A DNA stretch of 64,000 nt from Halomonas sp. ML-15 (lineage in GTDB: Bacteria; Pseudomonadota; Gammaproteobacteria; Pseudomonadales; Halomonadaceae). The DNA lies in assembly GCF_014779595.1 (NCBI RefSeq), contig NZ_JACXZT010000019.1, positions 1,023,808-1,087,807 on the forward strand. Reading direction: 5' to 3'. Shown in pieces: positions 28,019 through 37,508 of the stretch (the stretch's first letter is position 1; every line of letters begins with the position of its first letter). A program made the position numbers and the translations under genes. The notes beneath the pieces are model-generated. The model did not search any database, was not told the origin of the DNA, and worked only from the letters and a program-made list of their open reading frames with translations.

Positions 28019-30298
28019 ATGGTTAAGGTGCGTGAAGACCAGCCGCTGACCGCCGACGGGGCAGTCGATATATCACAATGGTTGGTTCGCCTGGAGGAAG
28101 ACGCCACCCTGCGTGACCGGGGCGAAATGCGCGAGGCCTGCGAACTCGCCGATCGCCTGGCCAGGGAGGCCGAGCGGCCCCATAAGGCGTGGTTGGACGA
28201 TGGTTCGAGCTTTCGCATGGGCCTGGAGATGGCCGATATTCTCGGCGAGCTCAAGCTCGATCAGGAAACCCTCGAGGCGGCAGTGCTCTATCGCGCGGTG
28301 CGCGAGGGGTTGATAGGGCTCGATGGGGTGGCCAAGCGCTTTGGTGGCGAAGTGGCGGGACTGATCGATGGCGTGCTGCAGATGGCGGCAATCAGCCACC
28401 AGACGCCGAGCCACGGCATGACCCAGCATGACCAGCAGGACAACCTGCGCAAGATGCTGGTGACCATGATCGACGATGTACGGGTGGCGCTGATCAAGAT
28501 CGCCGAGCGCACCTGCGCACTGCGCCAGGTCAAGGATGCGACCCGCGACAAGCGGCTCAGAGTGGCCCGGGAAGTGTTCGATATCTACGCGCCGCTGGCC
28601 CATCGGCTGGGCATCGGCCACCTCAAATGGGAGCTCGAGGATCTCTCCTTCCGCTACCTGCACGAAGACGACTACAAGTCGATCGCCAAGCAGCTGGCCG
28701 AGAAGCGCCTCGACCGCGACCGCTATATCCATGAGGTGGTGGCGACGCTCAAGGGGCTGCTCGAGGCTCAGGGCATCTCGCGCACCCAGGTCGACGGCCG
28801 GGCCAAGCACATATACTCGATCTGGCGCAAGATGAAGCGCAAGCGTATCGACTTCTCACAGGTCTACGACGTGCGCGCGGTGCGTATCCTGGTCCCCGAG
28901 GTGACCGACTGCTACACCGCCCTGGGGCTCGTGCACTCGCGCTGGCATCATGTGCCCAACGAGTTCGACGACTATATCGCCAATCCCAAGAAGAACGGCT
29001 ACCAGTCGCTGCACACCGCGGTGCTGGGGCCTGAAAACAAGGTGCTGGAGATCCAGATTCGCACCTTCGGCATGCACGAGGAAGCCGAGCTTGGCGTGTG
29101 TGCCCACTGGCGCTACAAGGGGCATGACACCAACGCCAAGAGCCGCAGCTACGAAGAGAAGATCGCCTGGCTGCGTCAGGTGCTCGAGTGGCAGGACGAG
29201 GTCGGCGACTTCGGTGATCTGCGCGAAGGCCTTAATAGCGATGTGGCCCCGGATCGCATCTATGTGTTTACGCCCGACGGTCACGTCATCGATCTGCCCA
29301 AGGTCGCCACGCCCATCGATTTCGCCTACCGCGTGCATACCGAGATCGGCCACCGCTGCCGTGGCGCCAAGGTCAACGGGCGTATCGTACCGCTCACCTA
29401 CAAGCTCAAGACCGGTCAGCAGGTCGAGATTCTCACTGCCACCAAGGGTGGCCCCAGCCGCGACTGGATCAACCCCTCGCTGGGGTTCGTGCGTACCTCG
29501 CGGGCGCGGGCCAAGATTCAGGCCTGGTTCAAGCAGCAGGCGCGCAGCCAGAACCTCGAAGAGGGCAAGGCGCTGTTCGACAAGGAGATGAAGCGACTCG
29601 ACGTCGAGGACATGGATCTCATCACCCTGGCGCGCAAGGTCAACTACACCAGCGTCGAGGACATGTACGCCGCGTTGGGCGCCGGTGACCTGCGCATTGG
29701 TCAGGTGCTGCATCAGGCCCAACAGCTGTTCGGCGAGTCGGATGATCAGGAGCAGCTCGACCGTCTGCTGGCCAAGCCGCGTCGTGCCCCCAGCAAGAGC
29801 GACGGCGACGCCATCACCGTGCTCGGGGTCGGCAACCTCAAGACCAGCATGGCCAACTGCTGCCACCCGGTGCCCGGTGAGCCGATCGTTGGCTTCATCA
29901 CTCAGGGGCGCGGCGTCACCGTGCACCGTCAGGACTGCCCCAATATCCTGCAGCTGCGTCTCGACGAACCGCAGCGGGTGATCGAGGTGGAGTGGGGCGA
30001 GCGGTCGCGCACCCAGTATCCGGTGGATATCGAGATCGAGGCCTGGGACCGCTCCGGGCTGCTGCGCGACGTCACCGGCGTGCTCAGCAATGATCGCGTC
30101 AACGTGCTGTCGGTGAACACTCTCACCGACCAGGACGACGGCATCGCGCGGATGTCGATTACCGTGGAGGTCGACGGCCTGGAAACACTCGGCCGGCTGT
30201 TCTCGCGCATTCAGCAGCTGCCCAACGTGATCGACGTCAAGCGCCTGCGCAGTGGTGGCAAGCCGCGGTCTGGGCGCCAGCGGAGGCCCCAGCCATGA
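28019..30298 (+). CDS. relA: GTP pyrophosphokinase RelA, (p)ppGpp synthetase I
   Basis: The 759-residue ribosome-associated enzyme makes the alarmone (p)ppGpp when uncharged tRNA enters the A site. It has a degenerate hydrolase-like N-domain in which the catalytic HD pair is absent (AAVLYRAVREGLIG) and the usual KLADR is KIAER, so it should be synthesis-only. The synthetase domain (YSIWRKMKRKRIDFSQVYDVRAVRIL, NEFDDYIANPKKNGYQSLHT) is followed by a TGS domain (VFTPDGHVIDLPKVATPIDFAYRVHTEIG), a zinc-finger-like CCHPVPGE region and a C-terminal ACT domain (IEAWDRSGLLRDVTGVLS). The stop overlaps mazG (ATGA). Confidence 0.96.
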   Translation: MVKVREDQPLTADGAVDISQWLVRLEEDATLRDRGEMREACELADRLAREAERPHKAWLDDGSSFRMGLEMADILGELKLDQETLEAAVLYRAVREGLIGLDGVAKRFGGEVAGLIDGVLQMAAISHQTPSHGMTQHDQQDNLRKMLVTMIDDVRVALIKIAERTCALRQVKDATRDKRLRVAREVFDIYAPLAHRLGIGHLKWELEDLSFRYLHEDDYKSIAKQLAEKRLDRDRYIHEVVATLKGLLEAQGISRTQVDGRAKHIYSIWRKMKRKRIDFSQVYDVRAVRILVPEVTDCYTALGLVHSRWHHVPNEFDDYIANPKKNGYQSLHTAVLGPENKVLEIQIRTFGMHEEAELGVCAHWRYKGHDTNAKSRSYEEKIAWLRQVLEWQDEVGDFGDLREGLNSDVAPDRIYVFTPDGHVIDLPKVATPIDFAYRVHTEIGHRCRGAKVNGRIVPLTYKLKTGQQVEILTATKGGPSRDWINPSLGFVRTSRARAKIQAWFKQQARSQNLEEGKALFDKEMKRLDVEDMDLITLARKVNYTSVEDMYAALGAGDLRIGQVLHQAQQLFGESDDQEQLDRLLAKPRRAPSKSDGDAITVLGVGNLKTSMANCCHPVPGEPIVGFITQGRGVTVHRQDCPNILQLRLDEPQRVIEVEWGERSRTQYPVDIEIEAWDRSGLLRDVTGVLSNDRVNVLSVNTLTDQDDGIARMSITVEVDGLETLGRLFSRIQQLPNVIDVKRLRSGGKPRSGRQRRPQP

Positions 30299-31167
30299 GT
30301 CAGTCACGTTACGACCTCGACGACCTGCTGAGCCTGATGGCGGTGCTGCGTGACCCGCAGCAGGGTTGTCCCTGGGATATCCAGCAGGACTGGGACACTA
30401 TCGTTCCGCATACCCTCGAGGAAGCCTACGAAGTCGCCGATGCCATTGAGCGGCGCGCCTTCGACGAGCTCCCCGGCGAGCTCGGCGACCTGCTGTTCCA
30501 GGTCGTCTACTACGCCCGCTTCGGCGCCGAGGAGGGGCGTTTCGACTTCCATGACGTGGTGCATACCCTGACCGCCAAGATGCTGCAGCGGCATCCCCAC
30601 GTGTTCCCCGACGGCAGCCTGGCCTCGCGCCGTCCCGCCGGGGTCAGCGCCGAGCAGGTGCAGACCCGCCAGGTCAATAGCCGCTGGGAGGCGCTCAAGG
30701 CCGAGGAACGCGCCGCCCGCGCCGAGCTTGGCAATGTCTCGGTGCTCGACGACGTGCCGCGCACGCTGCCGGCGCTGTCGCGGGCCGCCAAGCTCTCCAA
30801 GCGCGCGGCCCGGGTCGGCTTCGACTGGCCCGACAGCCGCGGCGTGATCGCCAAGATCCGCGAGGAGCTGGCCGAGGTCGAGGAGGCGCTCGCTGCCGGC
30901 GACCGCCAACACGCCACCGAGGAAGTCGGCGACCTGCTGTTTGCGGTCACCAACCTGGCGCGCACCCTCAAGGCCGACCCTGAGCAGTGCCTGCGCACCA
31001 CCAACGCCAAGTTCGAGCGCCGCTTTCGTCACGTCGAGGCGGCGTTGGCCGCGCGAGGTCAGCAGCCGGCGTCAGTCACGCTCGACGAGATGGAAGCGCA
31101 CTGGCAAGACGCCAAGCGCGATGAAGACACCCCTGACTACCGCAAGGAGGGCGCCGCCCATGAGTGA
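30295..31167 (+). CDS. mazG: Nucleoside triphosphate pyrophosphohydrolase MazG
   Basis: The 290-residue protein has two MazG domains. The first holds CPWDIQQDWDTIVPHTLEEAYEVADAI and ELGDLLFQVVYYA; the second holds IREELAEVEEALAAG and EEVGDLLFAVTNLAR. The EExxE and ExxD metal sites are visible in both. MazG hydrolyses NTPs to NMP and pyrophosphate, cleaning nucleotide pools and, in E. coli, lowering (p)ppGpp. Coupling to relA by ATGA and an 8-bp overlap with ppc place it in one transcription unit. The C-terminal extension after residue 262 is acidic and probably flexible. Confidence 0.94.
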   Translation: MSQSRYDLDDLLSLMAVLRDPQQGCPWDIQQDWDTIVPHTLEEAYEVADAIERRAFDELPGELGDLLFQVVYYARFGAEEGRFDFHDVVHTLTAKMLQRHPHVFPDGSLASRRPAGVSAEQVQTRQVNSRWEALKAEERAARAELGNVSVLDDVPRTLPALSRAAKLSKRAARVGFDWPDSRGVIAKIREELAEVEEALAAGDRQHATEEVGDLLFAVTNLARTLKADPEQCLRTTNAKFERRFRHVEAALAARGQQPASVTLDEMEAHWQDAKRDEDTPDYRKEGAAHE

Positions 31168-33808
31168 TGATCTCCACGAATCGCTGCGTGACAACGTACG
31201 CGTGCTGGGCGACAGCCTGGGGCGTACCATTGGCGACGATCAGGGTAGCGCCTTCGTCGACAAGATCGAGACTATCCGCGGCTTCGCCAAGCGCGGCCGA
31301 CAGGGCGACCAGCCGAGTCGCCGCGAGCTGATCGAGTTCCTGCGCAAGCTGCCCGACCGCGACTTGCTGCCGGTGACCCGCGCCTTCAACCAGTTTCTCA
31401 ATCTGGCCAATATCGCCGAGCAGCACTACCGCGCCCGCTACCGTCGCGTGGAAGACTACAAACCCGGCTCACAGCCGGTGCTTGGCGAGCTGCTGCGACG
31501 CGCCCAGTCCGAGGGGCATGCGCCGCGCAAGCTGGTTGAAACGCTGGCCGGCATGCGCGTCGAACTGGTGCTTACCGCCCACCCCACTGAAGTCATTCGG
31601 CGCACCCTGATCCAGAAGTACGACGCCATCGACGACTGCCTGTCGGTGATCGAGGCCGCCGGCGACTACCCGGAGCAGTCGAGCCGCGCCCACGGCCGGC
31701 TCGAGGAGCTGATCAGCCAGGCCTGGCACACCGACGAGATCCGCCACGAGAGGCCCACGCCGGTGGATGAGGCCAAGTGGGGCTTCGCGGTGATCGAGAA
31801 CTCGTTGTGGCAGGCGGTACCCGACTTCCACCGCGACCTCGATAGTCTGCTGCTGGAGACCGCCGGCGAGCGTTTGCCGCTGGATGCCGCGCCGCTGCGC
31901 TTCGCCTCATGGATGGGTGGCGACCGCGACGGCAATCCCAACGTGACCGCCAAGGTCACCCGCGAGGTGCTGCTGCTGGGGCGCTGGATGGCCGCCGATC
32001 TCTACCTGCGCGATCTCGAACAGCTCAAGGCCGAGCTGTCGATGTGGAAGGCCAACAGTGCGTTGAAGGCTGAGGTCGGCGACGAGCCTGAGCCCTATCG
32101 GGCGCTGCTCAAGCGGCTGACGACGCGGGTCGAAGCGACCCGCGACTGGGCCAAGGCGTGCCTCGACGGCCGCAGCCATGAAGGCGGGCCAATCATCGAA
32201 ACCCGCGACCAGCTCTATGCGCCGCTGCTGGCCTGCTACCGCTCGCTGTGCGACGTCGGGCTCGACACCATCGCCAACGGCGCGCTGCTGGATACCCTGC
32301 GCCGGGTGGCGGTATTCGGCGTGACCCTGACCAAACTGGATATCCGCCAGGAGTCGAGCCGGCATAGTCAGGTATTCGAGGAGCTTACCGACTTTCTGGA
32401 GCTCGGCCACTACCGCGAGTGGGACGAGCAGCAGCGCCAGGACTTTCTGCTCGCCGAGCTCGAGTCGCGGCGCCCGCTGATCCCACGCCGCTGGGAGTGC
32501 TCCACCGAGACCCGCGAAGTGATCGACACCTTCCGCGTCATCGCCCGCGAGCAGCGCGAGGCGCTCGGTACCTATATCATCTCGATGGCCGCCCAGCCCT
32601 CCGACGTGCTGGCGGTGGCGCTGCTGATGCAGGAGGTGGGTGGCGATGTGCGGCTGCCCATCGCGCCGCTTTTCGAGACCCTCGACGATCTCAATCGTGC
32701 CGGTGACGTGGTCGACCGCCTGCTCGCGCTGCCCGGCTATCGGCGCCTGGTCGGCGACAGTCAGGAGGTGATGATCGGCTACTCCGACTCGGCCAAGGAC
32801 GCCGGCCAGCTGGCCGCTGCCTGGGCCCAGTATCGTGCCCAGGAGACCCTGGTCGAGGTTTGCGACGAGCACGCCGTGGACCTGACCCTGTTCCACGGCC
32901 GCGGCGGTACCGTCGGTCGCGGCGGCGGTCCGGCCCACGCGGCGATTCTCTCCCAGCCGCCGGGTTCGGTGAACGGCAGCCTGCGGGTGACCGAGCAGGG
33001 GGAGATGATTCGCTTCAAGTTCGGCCAGCCGGAGATCGCGCTGCGCTCGATGGAGATCTACGCCTGCGCGGTGCTCGAGGCGACCCTGCTGCCGCCGCCG
33101 GCGCCCAAGCCGCACTGGCGTGAGGAGATGGACCGCCTGGCCGAGATTGCCCATCGCGGCTATGTCGGGGTGGTGCGCGAGGATCCCAACTTCGTGCCCT
33201 ACTTCCGCGCGGTGACGCCGGAGGGGGCCCTGGGGCGTCTGCCGCTGGGCTCGCGGCCCACCAAGCGGCGTCAGGATGGCGGGGTGGAGACGCTGCGGGC
33301 GATCCCCTGGATCTTCGCCTGGACCCAGACCCGCCTGATGCTGCCGGCCTGGCTGGGCAGCGGGGATGCCTTCGCCACTCGCCTGGAAGAGGAGGGCGGC
33401 CTCGAGCGGCTGCGTGAGATGCGCCGGGAGTGGCCCTTCTTCGGCACCTATCTCGATATGCTCGAGATGCTGCTGGCCAAGGGCGACGTCGAGATCACCG
33501 CCTACTACGAGCGACGACTGGTCGATGAGCCGGCGCTGCTGGCGCTGGGCATGAACCTGCGTGAGCGCTTTACCCGGCTGCAGGGCTTGCTGCTCGAGAT
33601 CCTCGATCAGCAGGCGCTGCTCGAGAACACCCCGCTGATCCGCCAGGCGATTGCGGTACGTAACCCTTACATCGACCCGCTGCACGGCCTGCAGGCCGAG
33701 CTGCTGCAGCGTAACCGCGATGCCGATGGGGCGATCAGCCCGGAGCTGTCCCGGGCGCTGATGGTGACCATGGCGGGTATCGCCGCCGGGCTACGCAATA
33801 CCGGCTAG
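31160..33808 (+). CDS. ppc: Phosphoenolpyruvate carboxylase
   Basis: This 882-residue enzyme carboxylates phosphoenolpyruvate to oxaloacetate, refilling the citric acid cycle. The active-site motif VLTAHPTEVIRRT, the segment MGGDRDGNPNVT, the second active-site motif IGYSDSAKDAG, the glycine-rich loop FHGRGGTVGRGGGP and the C-terminal LRNTG (allosteric tail) are all present. Length matches E. coli (883). I placed the start at 31160, nine bases after AAGGAGG, although the frame is open for another 219 bp upstream within mazG. Confidence 0.96.
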   Translation: MSDDLHESLRDNVRVLGDSLGRTIGDDQGSAFVDKIETIRGFAKRGRQGDQPSRRELIEFLRKLPDRDLLPVTRAFNQFLNLANIAEQHYRARYRRVEDYKPGSQPVLGELLRRAQSEGHAPRKLVETLAGMRVELVLTAHPTEVIRRTLIQKYDAIDDCLSVIEAAGDYPEQSSRAHGRLEELISQAWHTDEIRHERPTPVDEAKWGFAVIENSLWQAVPDFHRDLDSLLLETAGERLPLDAAPLRFASWMGGDRDGNPNVTAKVTREVLLLGRWMAADLYLRDLEQLKAELSMWKANSALKAEVGDEPEPYRALLKRLTTRVEATRDWAKACLDGRSHEGGPIIETRDQLYAPLLACYRSLCDVGLDTIANGALLDTLRRVAVFGVTLTKLDIRQESSRHSQVFEELTDFLELGHYREWDEQQRQDFLLAELESRRPLIPRRWECSTETREVIDTFRVIAREQREALGTYIISMAAQPSDVLAVALLMQEVGGDVRLPIAPLFETLDDLNRAGDVVDRLLALPGYRRLVGDSQEVMIGYSDSAKDAGQLAAAWAQYRAQETLVEVCDEHAVDLTLFHGRGGTVGRGGGPAHAAILSQPPGSVNGSLRVTEQGEMIRFKFGQPEIALRSMEIYACAVLEATLLPPPAPKPHWREEMDRLAEIAHRGYVGVVREDPNFVPYFRAVTPEGALGRLPLGSRPTKRRQDGGVETLRAIPWIFAWTQTRLMLPAWLGSGDAFATRLEEEGGLERLREMRREWPFFGTYLDMLEMLLAKGDVEITAYYERRLVDEPALLALGMNLRERFTRLQGLLLEILDQQALLENTPLIRQAIAVRNPYIDPLHGLQAELLQRNRDADGAISPELSRALMVTMAGIAAGLRNTG

Positions 33809-33856
33809 TCGGCGGCTGGGGGCAGCGTCTCCGCGGCGCTGCCGCGCTGGTTGCCC

Positions 33857-34459
33857 TCACAGCTCGTGGCCAAGCACTACCTGGCAGATATCGGCAAACG
33901 AGCGCGCACCGGGCAGCAGCGACAGATCCAGTCGCAGCGCGCGGCTGACGTCGGCGGCCGAGATCAGGCCGCGCAGCCGCGGCGGCTGCTCCTTGTCGCC
34001 CTGGGTAACCAGCAGGTACTGGTCGCCAGACGCGCGCAGGGTCTCGATCAGCTGGCCGACACTCAGTCGCTCCAGGTGGGTCAGCGGCATGGCGTGCAGC
34101 GACTCGCAGGGAATCTGCACCATGCCTGCGGTCACCTCACTCCTGGCAATGTCGTGTTGGTGCATGGCGATGGTGATGCGACGCCCACCGATCACCTCGC
34201 GGAGCATCACGATGCCGCTAAGGCAGCCGGCGGCATCCATGACCAGCAGCTGCTGGACCTTGTGCTGCTCCATCGCGGCGCGGGCCTCGTCGATAGGCGT
34301 GTCATAGGCAACGCTGGGCACCTCGACACGGGATAGATCGACCATCACGTCGAGGGCCGGACTCTCCCATGACGGCGGCACAGGAGGCTCGGGACGTTCG
34401 ATTGCGGGGTGTTGTTGCAGGTAGCTCAGGCTGCGCGGCGCATGCAGTGATAGGGTCAT
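33857..34459 (-). CDS. CBS-domain protein of unknown function
   Basis: The 200-residue cytoplasmic protein has an N-terminal low-complexity stretch (ERPEPPVPPSWES) and then two CBS motifs: about residues 46-100 (VMVDLSRVEVPSVAYDTPIDEARAAMEQHKVQQLLVMD) and 115-185 (LSVGQLIETLRASGDQYLLVTQGD ... RLRGLISAADVSRAL). CBS pairs bind adenine nucleotides, including cyclic-di-AMP or AMP, and usually control another protein, but no effector domain is attached here. I used the ATG at 34457-34459 after GAGG rather than the upstream start at 34501. It is divergent from a two-component pair and shares its promoter gap, so the PmrA-like box may also affect it. Confidence 0.85.
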   Translation of the reverse strand: MTLSLHAPRSLSYLQQHPAIERPEPPVPPSWESPALDVMVDLSRVEVPSVAYDTPIDEARAAMEQHKVQQLLVMDAAGCLSGIVMLREVIGGRRITIAMHQHDIARSEVTAGMVQIPCESLHAMPLTHLERLSVGQLIETLRASGDQYLLVTQGDKEQPPRLRGLISAADVSRALRLDLSLLPGARSFADICQVVLGHEL

Positions 34460-34530
34460 GTAAAGCCTCTTCGCTTGCTTAATGGAGTGGGCGAGGGACA
34501 CCTCGCTGAGTGTTACCTTGGCTGGCGTGA

Positions 34531-34547
34531 CTTAAGAAAACCTTAAG
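34531..34547. promoter_or_regulatory. PmrA/QseB-type direct-repeat box
   Basis: CTTAAG, five bases (AAAAC), CTTAAG matches the known PmrA-box pattern YTTAAK-N5-YTTAAK exactly. It sits 41 bp before the response-regulator start, in the divergent gap shared with the CBS-domain gene, and suggests that the regulator controls its own operon. Because CTTAAG is itself palindromic, the box reads the same both ways. Confidence 0.65.
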
Positions 34548-34588
34548 TAGACATGGCGAAACTCAAACAGTGACGACGGTGCTCTGAC

Positions 34589-35248
34589 ATGCGAATACTC
34601 CTGGTCGAGGATGATCCGTCGCTGGGCGAGGGCATACGCGTGGCGCTGCACCGAGAGGGATATACCGTCGACTGGTTGCGCTGCGGCGGCGAGGCGCTGG
34701 CCGCGCTGGAAAGCGATACGTTCTCGGCGCTGGTACTGGATCTCGGCCTGCCCGATATCGACGGCCTCGAGGTGCTCGAGGCGCTGCGTCGACGCCACAC
34801 CCTGCCGGTGATCGTGCTTACCGCGCGGGACGCCCTGGCCGATCGCCTGCGCGGCCTGGACGGGGGCGCCGACGACTACGTGCTCAAGCCCTTCGATCTA
34901 CCCGAGCTGCTGGCCAGACTGCGCGTGGTGACGCGGCGGGGCGAGGGGCGCCGCTCCCCGCAGCTGCAGCTCGGCGAGCTAGTGATCGATGAGGCGCGGC
35001 ATGACGTGATGTGGCAGGGCCAGGCGGTGAAACTGGGGCGTCGCGAGTTCGCCTTGCTGCTGGAGCTGGCGCGTCACCCCGGTCAGGTGATTCCTCGCTC
35101 ACGGCTCGAGAGCCTGCTCTACGGCTGGGACGAGGATGTCGAGTCGAACGCCCTGGAGGTGCATATTCACCACCTGCGCAAGAAGCTCGACAAGTCGCTG
35201 ATCGTCACCACCCGCGGCATCGGCTATCGCCTGGAGGTGTCTGCTTGA
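34589..35248 (+). CDS. OmpR-family response regulator (PmrA/QseB-like)
   Basis: The 219-residue regulator has an N-terminal receiver domain (MRILLVEDDPSLGEGI, phospho-acceptor aspartate in LVLDLGLPDIDG near residue 51, switch Thr in VIVLTARD, Lys in YVLKPFD). A C-terminal winged-helix domain follows (KLGRREFALLLELARHPGQVIPRSRLESLLY ... VEVHIHHLRKKL pattern, ending TTRGIGYRLE). The closest relatives I recall are PmrA, QseB and TctD. It is coupled to the histidine kinase gene by a TGATG overlap. The box upstream agrees with a PmrA/QseB assignment. Signals and targets are unknown. Confidence 0.92.
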   Translation: MRILLVEDDPSLGEGIRVALHREGYTVDWLRCGGEALAALESDTFSALVLDLGLPDIDGLEVLEALRRRHTLPVIVLTARDALADRLRGLDGGADDYVLKPFDLPELLARLRVVTRRGEGRRSPQLQLGELVIDEARHDVMWQGQAVKLGRREFALLLELARHPGQVIPRSRLESLLYGWDEDVESNALEVHIHHLRKKLDKSLIVTTRGIGYRLEVSA

Positions 35249-36648
35249 TGCGCTCGATTCGTCGCTACCTGATCGTCACGCTGACGATGGTGCTCTCCAT
35301 TGCCACGGTCATTATCATCGCCGTCATCTATCGAGTTACCCACCACAAGGCCGAGGATGTGCTCGACGTACAGCTGAGCCTCCAGGGCCGAATCGTCGCC
35401 TCGCTGCTGGCGCCGGGAACGCCGCCACAAGAGTATGCGCGGATTGCTCGCCACCTCGATCAGCCGGGCCACCCCTCGCGCTGGTTCGGTGACGAAGGGG
35501 ACGTGGCAGAGACGCCGGCCGCCGCCCCTGCGCGCTTCCATCAAGACGAGCGCATGCTCACCCTGGGCTTCTGGCAAGCAGACGGTACGCCTTGGTTGAT
35601 GGGCGCCGAGTGGAACGATGCCGGCCCATTTCCGTCGCCGCAGCGCCAGGGCTATCGCTGGGAAACCTATGACGGCGAGCGCTGGCGGGTCTTCAGCCTG
35701 GTCCTCGACGATCAGCAGCGCTGGCTCAGTATTGGCCTGCGCGAGGATTTCCATGACGATCTCTCCCGCCAGCTGGCGCTGGGTAACCTGCTGCCGCTGC
35801 TGATCGCGCTGCCGGTGCTGCTACTGCTGGTGGGCCTGGTGGTGCACTACGGCTTGCGGCCGTTGGCGAGCTTGTCGCAGCAGGTCGCCGGGCGCGATGC
35901 AGGCCAGCTAGGGCGTCTCCAGTTGGCGGTGCCGCGTGAGCTACGACCGCTGCGTGACGCCTTGAACGACTTTATGGCGAGGCTCGAGGGAGCGCTTATC
36001 CGGGAGAGACGCTTCAGTGCCGATGCCGCCCATGAGTTGCGCACCCCACTGGCGGCGTTGAGGGTACATCTGGATAATGCCGTGGCCGGCGAGCGGGACG
36101 CCTTGTCGCGGGCCCAGGGCGGCATCGAGCGACTGCAGCGCGTCGTCGAGCAGCTGCTGGCGCTGGTACGTCTGGAGCAGGAGAGCGACGCCTCACCGGC
36201 GCCGGTAAACCTGCTGGCACTGACCCAGGAGCTGGCCGCGGAGGCGTGGCCTCAGGCACACGCCCGTGATCAGCAGCTCTCTATCGACACCAATGAGGCT
36301 GTCTGGGTCGAGGGCAATGGCACCGAGCTGGGCATGCTGATCCGCAATCTGCTCGATAACGCCCTGCGCTATACGCCGCCGGGGGGCTGGGTGAGCGTCG
36401 CGATGGGCCGCGATGCTGGACAGGCCTGGTGGGTGGTGCGCGACAGTGGCCCGGGGATCGACGAGGCGCTACTCGCTTCGGTCACCGAACGCTTTCGTCG
36501 AGGCAGCAACCGCGAGGTCGAAGGCAGCGGCCTGGGCCTGTCGATTGCGCTAGAGGTTGCCCGCCGACAGCACTTGACGCTGCGGCTGAACAATCGCCGC
36601 CAGGGCGGGCTCGAGGCGTGGCTGCGCTGGCCTCAACCTGCAGCGTAG
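35248..36648 (+). CDS. Sensor histidine kinase of the PmrA/QseB-like pair
   Basis: The 466-residue kinase has a first membrane helix (RRYLIVTLTMVLSIATVIIIAVIY), a periplasmic domain of about 140 residues and a second helix (LPLLIALPVLLLLVGLVVHYGL). A HAMP segment, the HisKA phospho-acceptor in SADAAHELRTPLAALR and an ATPase domain (NLLDNALRYTPPGG, DSGPGID, GSGLGLSIA) follow. The architecture matches QseC/PmrB. The open frame continues upstream into the regulator gene, but the ATG at 35248 overlaps the regulator stop and gives a proper N-terminal helix. The 3' end overlaps panE by 16 bp. Confidence 0.92.
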   Translation: MRSIRRYLIVTLTMVLSIATVIIIAVIYRVTHHKAEDVLDVQLSLQGRIVASLLAPGTPPQEYARIARHLDQPGHPSRWFGDEGDVAETPAAAPARFHQDERMLTLGFWQADGTPWLMGAEWNDAGPFPSPQRQGYRWETYDGERWRVFSLVLDDQQRWLSIGLREDFHDDLSRQLALGNLLPLLIALPVLLLLVGLVVHYGLRPLASLSQQVAGRDAGQLGRLQLAVPRELRPLRDALNDFMARLEGALIRERRFSADAAHELRTPLAALRVHLDNAVAGERDALSRAQGGIERLQRVVEQLLALVRLEQESDASPAPVNLLALTQELAAEAWPQAHARDQQLSIDTNEAVWVEGNGTELGMLIRNLLDNALRYTPPGGWVSVAMGRDAGQAWWVVRDSGPGIDEALLASVTERFRRGSNREVEGSGLGLSIALEVARRQHLTLRLNNRRQGGLEAWLRWPQPAA

Positions 36649-37508
36649 AGGGCACTCAGCTGGGGGGTGGCAAGCCCGTGGCGTCGCGCTGCTTCTAGCA
36701 GCGGGCCGAGGATGGCATCATGCTCGGTGGGCCGCCCCGCGAGCACGTCCTGAAGCATCGAGGCGCGGTTGTTGGCGGTGCCCTCGATGACCCGCCACAC
36801 CCGGCCATGCCAGCCCTCTGCCGGCGGGGCGATGCCCTCGGCATGCATGATCGCCTCCAGCTCATCGAGCAGCGCCTCGACCAGCGGCCGAAACGGCCGG
36901 TCGCGCAGCTGGCCGTTGCGAATTCGCCAGCGCGCTACCAGCGGATTGATGGCGGCATTGACGACCAGCTTGTGCCATAGCCGCAGATCGATATCGCCGA
37001 CGGCCTGGCAGCGCAGGCCGGCCCGACTCAGCAGCGCGGCCAGCGCCTCGGCGAGGTCGGCATGGGCGCCATCAAGATGACCCAGATAGGTCTCGCCGTG
37101 TCCGGCGTGCACCACGCCGCCCTCGGTCACATAGGCCCCCTCGCTGGTGGTGGCGCACAGCACCGGCCCGCTCCAGCGCCGGGTCAGCGTCCGTTGTACG
37201 CCGTAGCCGTTCTGCCACAGCACCAGGGGGGTATCGGGCGCCAGCTTTGCCGAAATGCCCTCCAGCGCCGCCGCGGCGTGGTAGGCCTTGGTGGTGAGAT
37301 GCAGGGTGCCGCGAAACGGCGCGGTGAGGCTCTCCGGCGTGGCGCCGGTCAGCCGACGCTGCAGGCGCTGGCCGTCGGGACTGGTCAGGCACAGCGACTC
37401 GGGCGGCGGGCGCCGTCCGAGCAGCGTCACCGGGGCCAGGTCGCTGAGGCGCATGGCGAGCAGTCGCCCCAGCGCGCCGGGGCCGACAATCAGCTGCGGC
37501 TGGATCAT
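36633..37508 (-). CDS. panE: 2-dehydropantoate 2-reductase (ketopantoate reductase)
   Basis: The 291-residue protein starts with a Rossmann NADPH motif (LIVGPGALGRLLA). It has the family's LTTKAY segment, the catalytic lysine in LWHKLVVNAAINPLVA and a C-terminal helical domain (ASMLQDVLAGRPTEHDAILG) typical of PanE/ApbA. It reduces ketopantoate to pantoate on the way to pantothenate and CoA. It overlaps the topB stop by four bases (ATGA). The glycine motif is GPGALG rather than GxGxxG with Gly first; this still fits the fold. Confidence 0.88.
   Translation of the reverse strand: MIQPQLIVGPGALGRLLAMRLSDLAPVTLLGRRPPPESLCLTSPDGQRLQRRLTGATPESLTAPFRGTLHLTTKAYHAAAALEGISAKLAPDTPLVLWQNGYGVQRTLTRRWSGPVLCATTSEGAYVTEGGVVHAGHGETYLGHLDGAHADLAEALAALLSRAGLRCQAVGDIDLRLWHKLVVNAAINPLVARWRIRNGQLRDRPFRPLVEALLDELEAIMHAEGIAPPAEGWHGRVWRVIEGTANNRASMLQDVLAGRPTEHDAILGPLLEAARRHGLATPQLSALYAAG

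Noticed and set aside
28856-30307. 483-codon open frame on the minus strand
   Set aside because: Antisense to relA, which is unmistakable; no domain of its own.
30941-31159. N-terminal extension of ppc into mazG
   Set aside because: Low-complexity Ser/Arg-rich sequence from the mazG out-of-frame read; the ATG at 31160 has a strong AAGGAGG and the family length.
31907-33685. 592-codon open frame on the minus strand
   Set aside because: Antisense to ppc with shadow-frame composition and no recognisable domain.
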